Assembly (NCBI GenBank): GCA_003427395.1
Contig: BFEA01000462.1
Coordinates: forward strand, 233,778-268,504
Length of the DNA: 34,727 bases
From: Chara braunii
Lineage: Eukaryota; Streptophyta; Charophyceae; Charales; Characeae
Direction: 5' to 3'
Shown: piece after piece, positions 29,592-34,727 of the stretch
Numbering within the stretch: position 1 is the first letter of the stretch
Layout of the letters: each line of letters begins with the position of its first letter
Translations under genes and position numbers: made by a program
The notes under the pieces: model-generated
What the model was told of the DNA's origin: nothing
Database searches by the model: none
The model's input: only the letters and a program-made list of their open reading frames with translations

Positions 29592-31082
29592 TCATTTGTT
29601 CTGTCTGACCGTAGTCTCTGGGTGACGGCCGGACGACATTAACAACTTAGATCCGTAGACTCTCATGAGTTCTTGCCAGTTCTGGCTGGTGAAACGACTA
29701 TCTCTATCACTAACTATTGACAATGNGATACCATTNTCACTAACCCAAAAGTCAAAGAACTTTTGTATTACTAAATCNGTACNTGCCTCTGCANGCAAGG
29801 GAACAAAAACTGCATACTTACTAAAACGGTCGACNATGACNATGACTTGGCTCTTACCATGTCTACTCTTGACTTGCGTGTCCATGAAGTCTATAGACAC
29901 TGAGTCTCCCGGCTGATCCGGAATAGGCAAGGGCCTGAGAAGACCTAAGGGCNCNCGTGTAGTAGACTTATTTCTCTGGCACACTTTACAACTGCGGACA
30001 TACTCTATGCAGTCATTCTTCATCCCTGGCCAGGTATACGCACGCANCAGGTTGGCTAATGTCNTTTGCCAANCNAAATGCCCTTCAGTATCGTGGCATT
30101 CCCCTAAAACCAAACNGCGGATCTCTTCGNTGTTGGGAACGCACAGGCGGTCAAACACATTAGTCTTCTCNAACAACAACNCGTCTGTAGTGCGGTAATC
30201 TGGTTCNGTCTNTGGGGNCTCTCTAACTNTNTTTAGGAGGTCGNTATAGATAGGGTCCTNCGNATANGCTTNNNTCACTTTNNCCTGCAGGNCTCTCCCT
30301 ATATCCAGATANTGTANTACNGCTCCAAAGTAGTCTGATCTCCTACTNAGAGCATCCGNNACTACNTTGTACTTGCCCTTCACTGGCTTGAGCTCAAAGT
30401 CGAATTGGTCTATCTCTGCGGCCCACCTAGTCAACTTAGGTGTCATCTTGGNCTGNGTNTTTANCCANCNAAGNGTNTCNTGGTCNGAATACACTTTGAA
30501 GTGCCTCCCAAGCAGATAGTGCTTCCAATGGTCTAAAGCCTGCCTGAGAGCGTAGAGTTCTCTCTCGTACGTGGAGGTAGCGACCTTCTCACAGGGCATC
30601 CTCGTTGACATGAACTCTACGGGTCTATAGCCAGTGCCGTCGTCTTGCTGCAACACGGCGCCTATCCCATACTGACTTGCGTCCGTGGTAACGACAAATG
30701 GCAAGGATGGATCTGCTACTTTGAGGACGGGATATTCTATTAACGCGCGCTTTAACTTCTTGAGCGCAGACATACAGTCTTTGTCCCATTGCCAGATTGC
30801 CTCTTTCTTCAGCAACCTGCGCAAGGGAGCGGCGATAGTAGAGAAGTTTCTTACGAACTTCCTATAGTAGTTAGCTAAGCCTAGGAACGACCGCAACTCT
30901 GTCAATGTGCGGGGCGTTGGCCAATCTCTAATCGCCGCTATCTTGTTGTCCTCTGGGTTGATGCCATCTCCGTCTAATACGTGGCCCAAGTACAGGACTT
31001 GTGTCTTGGCCCACTCGCACTTCTTCGCGTTGATCTTGAAGTTAGCCTCTCTAAGCTTCCCCAAGACCTGCCTCAGATGACC
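29592..31082 (-). pseudogene. Element B RT thumb, RNase H and integrase core
   Basis: The frame is continuous with the RT upstream, apart from the TAG at 31083-31085. It starts with the RT thumb (LGHVLDGDGINPEDNKI), then LGLANYYRKF. RNase H follows with its Asp in VVTTDASQYGIGAVLQQ (residue 128 of this piece) and TSTYERELYALRQAL. The integrase His/Cys finger has H324, H329, C359 and C362 (ECHDTEGH and SCKVCQ), and its core Asp residues are at about D392 (SIDFMD) and D453 (IVSDRDSRF). A one-base loss near 29606 shifts the frame just before the catalytic Glu. Many single Ns fall between 29726 and 30484. Confidence 0.93.
29726..30484. other. Cluster of isolated N bases
   Basis: Dozens of single or double unread bases are scattered here, while the rest of the window has almost none (28416, 28902-28907 and 31918 are the others I noticed). 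They fall only in element B. This looks like unresolved consensus between near-identical copies rather than scaffolding gaps. Confidence 0.9.
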
Positions 31083-32513
31083 CTAATGCTCCTGGAGGGT
31101 CTTGCTAAAAACTAAGATGTCGTCTAGATAAACTACTACGAACTTATCTAACCACGGTCTGAACAGATCATTCATACAACGCTGGAAGGTAGCTGGCGCG
31201 TTGGTTAGTCCAAAGGGCATCACTATGAACTCATAGTGCCCGTATCTAGTCCGGAACGCAGTCTTGTACTGATCATCAGGATGAACCTCTATCTGATGGT
31301 ACCCGGACTTTAAGTCTCTCTTAGAGAAATACTTACAACCCTGCACCCGATCTAGAAGATCGTCTATTCTGGGCAGCGGCTCAGCATTCTTCACTGTGAT
31401 CGCATTCAACCCTCTATAGTCTATACACATACGAAGTTCTCCTTCCTTCTTGGGGACAAACAAAATTGGTGCTCCAAAAGGAGACAAACTGGGTCTGATC
31501 CAACCCTTCTCAAGGAGTTCGTCTAAATGTTTGCGAAGCTCCTCTAACTCTCTAGGGGACATCCTGTAGACCGCACCCTTAGGAGTTGTACTGCCATACT
31601 CTATCTCTATCCTGGGCTGGATGGGTCGCGGCACTACTCCTGTCGGCGACTCAGTCAAATCTTTGAACTCTTCCAGCAGCTTGGCAATTGTTGGGTCTGT
31701 GGAACTATCATTTTTCTGGCCCTCAGTGACAGGTCTAACATACACCACAAAGACCTGTACCTCTAACTGCTCCTTTCTTACTAATCGCGCGAACGCGGGA
31801 GCACTGAGATAACAATGTGCCAAGGTGTTATCTACACCGGACGCATGGAACAGGCGAGCAGTCTTCACTTCGCCTGACGGACTAGGGAGCCTACACTCAT
31901 GCTCTCTCAGATGGAGTNTGGCCCCCGCTGCCTCTCCCCAATCCATTCCTAACACTACATCGAAAGGAAGGTCATCTTGTACGAGGAGAGTCAGGGAATG
32001 GAGAACTTTCTCCACCTTCCCATCCTTCTCTAGGCGAAAGTAGGCCTGGACTCCCTCTACATAGTCCTCAACGCGCATCGTGCGGTTGTATGCGAGAACA
32101 CTCACTATAGGGTCTATTAACTTCTGGACCTTTAGTCCTAGCCTCAACTTCTTCAGCGCCTTATGGCTGATATAACTACAGGTAGCCCCTGAGTCTATAA
32201 GGGCCTCTACCCTACTCCTAAACACCTCTACATCTACCAAAATCAGTTGTCCTTTACTCTCCTTCTTCATTTTGGCCCAGGCTGGCATCCTCTCCTTTAA
32301 TTCTTCTGCCACACCTCTGAGGGACGTCCCTAAAGAGACGCTTACACAGGCGGTCTCTGGACAGCTATCTAGGCACGGGCCTGCAACCTCTGCCATAGGC
32401 TCATGTGGGTTGGGAGTGTCCTGTCCGCGCACGCTCACATCTCCACATGGCCTTAAAGTAGGGGCAGTTGCAACCCCTACTGGCGGCTGCCTTTTGACTG
32501 TTGAGCAGCCCAA
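31083..32513 (-). pseudogene. Element B protease and reverse transcriptase
   Basis: This 476-codon frame starts in the -1 frame relative to gag and overlaps it by 37 bases (32477-32513). The retropepsin active site DSGAT is at residues 107-111, with the VVLGMDW flap-end motif downstream. The RT shows [41 protein letters not shown] with the first catalytic Asp, [15 protein letters not shown], and YLDD at residues 462-465. A TAG (31083-31085) then stops it 11 residues after YLDD, in the frame that carries on into RNase H. All catalytic residues of protease and RT are visible. One N falls at 31918. Confidence 0.95.
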
Positions 32514-34423
32514 CGGGCTTGTCTATACTTTGGATAAAATTTGATAACGTGCGTCGGGTCACCACAGAATACGCACTAACCCATGTTCACGCGTTCCTGC
32601 CATAATTGTCGGTCCAAGCCCAAGTCTTCCCAGGGCCTGCCTTGCGGCAAGCCTGGATGCCATCCTCCTTGAGGTGCCCTTCCACCTCCTCGCTGTGGGG
32701 ACCGGTTACCCTGGCGATTTAACGGGGGACCTTGACCCCTACCTCCCGCTTGGCGGTTTCCTTGTCCGCCAACCCCCTGCGCACCCGGTCCTCGGCCTCC
32801 CATGGCCTGGCCCCTTTGGCCCTGACCTCCTTTACCTTGCGGCCTCCCTCCGGCCGCGACAGCAGCGTAAGACCTCCCCTGCCCTACACAACTGTACTCC
32901 TCCCCTAGGCCCCACTCATTCTGATCATATGGAACCTCTTCTGTACCACCCTCCTCTAGCGTAAGGATCAAGTGATCCTTGGCCTTGACTTGGCCCGAGA
33001 TGGTACGATCTTTCCACTTCTTCCCCTTCTCCAGGTCCTTATGCCAAAAAGTGGTAACTGGCATAGACTTCGGCTCATACAGGACGACTTCTCTACTCAA
33101 TACATCGTAAGTCCTGCCGGCCTGCTGAGGTTTGTCAAAGAAATGCCCGCGTAGGTCCTCTGGAATGGCACGATAAAACAACTGGACCAGCTGGGGCTCA
33201 GTGACCCCGTGGTCCGGGACGGCTACCAAGTCGTCCATGGTACCCTTGAGTGCCTTGGCACTCCTCCACTGTCGGGAGTGGATCGTTTGAAGCTTATCAG
33301 AGGCTATAATGCCTCATGTTGGGTCAGCGAACTGCTCCTTGAGGAACTTGAGGAATTGGGAAAGAGGAGTGACTTTGGAATATGCAACCAGGTTGTTTTC
33401 ACAACCGGCTGTAGGCACAAGGGACCTAGCGAAACTAGCTGCTTCGTCCTTGAGGACCTGAAAGGCCACGAGGACTTGCTCCTCAGTTAGGATATGCTGC
33501 AAATAAATGTAACTGTTGACACTGGCCTCCTAATTGTCAAAGTTTTCCTCCTTCTTACCCCCGTACGCGTCTGGAAACGTGAGCTTTACAGGCTCTTTGC
33601 GGGGTCTATCTCCGCCCTCTGCAGCAGCTATGGCTTTGGCACCCTCAATGGCGCCTTCGCAGTACTTCCCTACATTGTCCCTCAACTGTTTCACTTCGCC
33701 CCCAATGTGGGTGACGATTTCGCGTGCAAACTCTTTAAATCCTGACTGCATGGCACTCAACGCTACATCCTGACTCCAACTAGCCTGGCGCTCCTCCATC
33801 CAGGCCTTACTCAACACCTCTAGGTAGCCCAGTACTTTGTCCCATTTGGCCTTATCATCTGGCTGGGCCTATACCTCCGCTCTACACTCCTTCACTTTTG
33901 CCACTGCTGCGGTCATCTTGTTCACCTCTTCTCCCGTCCTCCTCTTCTCCCTCTTCATCCTCAGCTTCCACTGCAACTTTTGCTCGTCTTCCCGCTCTCT
34001 TCGCTCCATAGGATCCTTCATGGTTGCTAGCTCAGGGGCCAATGCGGCCTTCTCATCCTCAGTCACGTATGACTCCGCCTCTTCGTCTTCCCCAAACGAT
34101 AAGTTAGCAACCTACTCGCTGATCTTCTTTTCAATCTCCGCGTCTGTGTCCTTCTTCGTGCCACTACTTCCTTCTCCGCTTTCAATCCTCGTCATTTATT
34201 TTGCCTCTTCTGCTGCCACTTCTTCTTCAGCAGCCTTCTCCTTCTTCTTCATCTCCTCCTCCACTTCCTTTAGCTTCGCCGCCCGCTCGTCTGCAATAGC
34301 CTTTAGCTTCGCCTGCTTCTCACGCTCTTTCCTCTCCTTATTCTCTTTGGCTAAGGCGACCATCTTTTCTTGCTGCTCAGCGGTATAGGGGCTAGTGCTC
34401 TTCCCACTACGCAGGTCCACCAT
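32477..34423 (-). pseudogene. Element B gag, one frame with six in-frame stops
   Basis: The ATG at 34421-34423 sits in a good start context (ATCACCATGG). The whole gag stays in one frame for 649 codons. Six stops interrupt it: 34196 (TAA), 34112 (TAG), 33869 (TAG), 33530 (TAG), 33314 (TGA) and 32576 (TAG). The N-terminus is a Lys/Glu-rich coiled coil (MVDLRSGKSTSPYTAEQQEK...). A capsid-like middle follows (LTFPDAYGGKKEENFDN; LKFLKEQFADPT). The C-terminal part is Gly/Gln/Arg-rich (32600-32850). The final knuckle (32534-32575) reads CVFCGDPTHVIKFY, with the last Cys replaced by Tyr. No indel is needed to read it through. Confidence 0.9.
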
Positions 34424-34727
34424 GGTGATAACTGTACAACCGGGTTAGTGGTTCCAAACCTCACCACGTAGACTCTGACCCCTGACTGACAAACCTATTG
34501 ACTCAATCTAATGACTCACAAAATCCTGACAGGGATCCTGCCAACTAGGATCTCTAGCCTAGACCTATACTATGGCTGTCACTACTGAACCAGTGGCTGA
34601 TCAGGAGGCATTTAAGGAGATCCCCCGTAACTCCTCAAGAATTTTTTAACGTCGCAGACAGGACGACGTGATCAGCTTGGTTCTGCCTGTGCTTTCAGCC
34701 CACAACTCAGCCTTTCCGGCCTACTGT
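34424..34727 (-). other. 5' leader of element B, cut by window edge
   Basis: This is the untranslated stretch between the gag ATG and the off-window 5' LTR. No TGCAAT LTR start and no primer-binding site is seen, so the leader is longer than 304 bp. Confidence 0.6.

Larger units (their letters stand above)
27931..34727 (-). mobile_element. Ty3/gypsy chromovirus-like element B, cut by window edge
   Basis: In element order from the right edge: a leader, gag (34423 down to 32477), pol in the -1 frame with protease, RT, RNase H and integrase (32513 down to about 29100), an integrase C-terminus with a chromodomain, and a 3' LTR (27931-28769). Integrase after RNase H plus a chromodomain marks a chromovirus of the Ty3/gypsy group. 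The 5' LTR and primer-binding site are off the window. Nine in-frame stops and one frameshift disable it, yet domain order and most motifs are clear, so the decay is modest. Confidence 0.92.

Noticed and set aside
33837-34388. 183-codon + strand frame rich in Ser, Phe and Ala
   Set aside because: It is antisense to the Lys/Glu coiled-coil start of element B gag.

Overview
The window looks like a piece of a large, repeat-rich nuclear genome of a green plant or streptophyte alga. Four things point there: plant-type Ty3/gypsy elements, one carrying a chromodomain; a tRNA-iMet primer-binding site; a plant-style LINE; and a scrap of plastid ndhH. A charophyte such as Chara is my best guess, but this rests on an impression of the gag/pol families and is not proven. 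I see no intact host gene. Almost everything recognisable is a transposable element, and every element carries breaks.

Layout. 1-66 is a (CT)n microsatellite. 447-1423 is a solo LTR flanked by the 4-bp duplication TACG. 1656-1891 is a tRNA-derived SINE with a CTTTT-type tail. About 2.2-10.7 kb is a decayed LINE on the + strand: a hydrophilic ORF1 region, an unusually well-preserved 167-codon reading frame of unknown function (4846-5349), then ORF2 with AP endonuclease, reverse transcriptase and a C-terminal Cys/His finger. 10.8-13.1 kb is an island of tRNA-like SINE heads, 20-21 bp minisatellites and a 61-bp tandem duplication.

13120-26641 is Ty3/gypsy element A on the - strand. It has two LTRs of about 2.6 kb, a tRNA-iMet primer-binding site, a gag with a CCHC knuckle, a broken pol, and an extra same-sense reading region of about 1.7 kb (16335-18006) between the integrase and the 3' LTR that matches nothing I know. 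26642-27930 holds a + strand relic of a gypsy reverse transcriptase, then an AT-rich, plastid-like insertion with the start of ndhH and a 54-bp near-perfect palindrome.

27931 to the right edge is Ty3/gypsy element B, also on the - strand, a chromovirus-like element whose 3' LTR (27931-28769) belongs to the same family as the solo LTR. Its 5' LTR lies beyond the window. Gag is one reading frame with six in-frame stops. Pol follows in the -1 frame with three more stops and one frameshift.

Main leads: (1) the extra reading region in element A; (2) the preserved 4846-5349 domain in the LINE; (3) the strong bias of breaks towards TAG stops and Cys-to-Tyr changes, which suggests methylation-driven cytosine deamination; (4) the ndhH plastid insertion caught between two retroelements.
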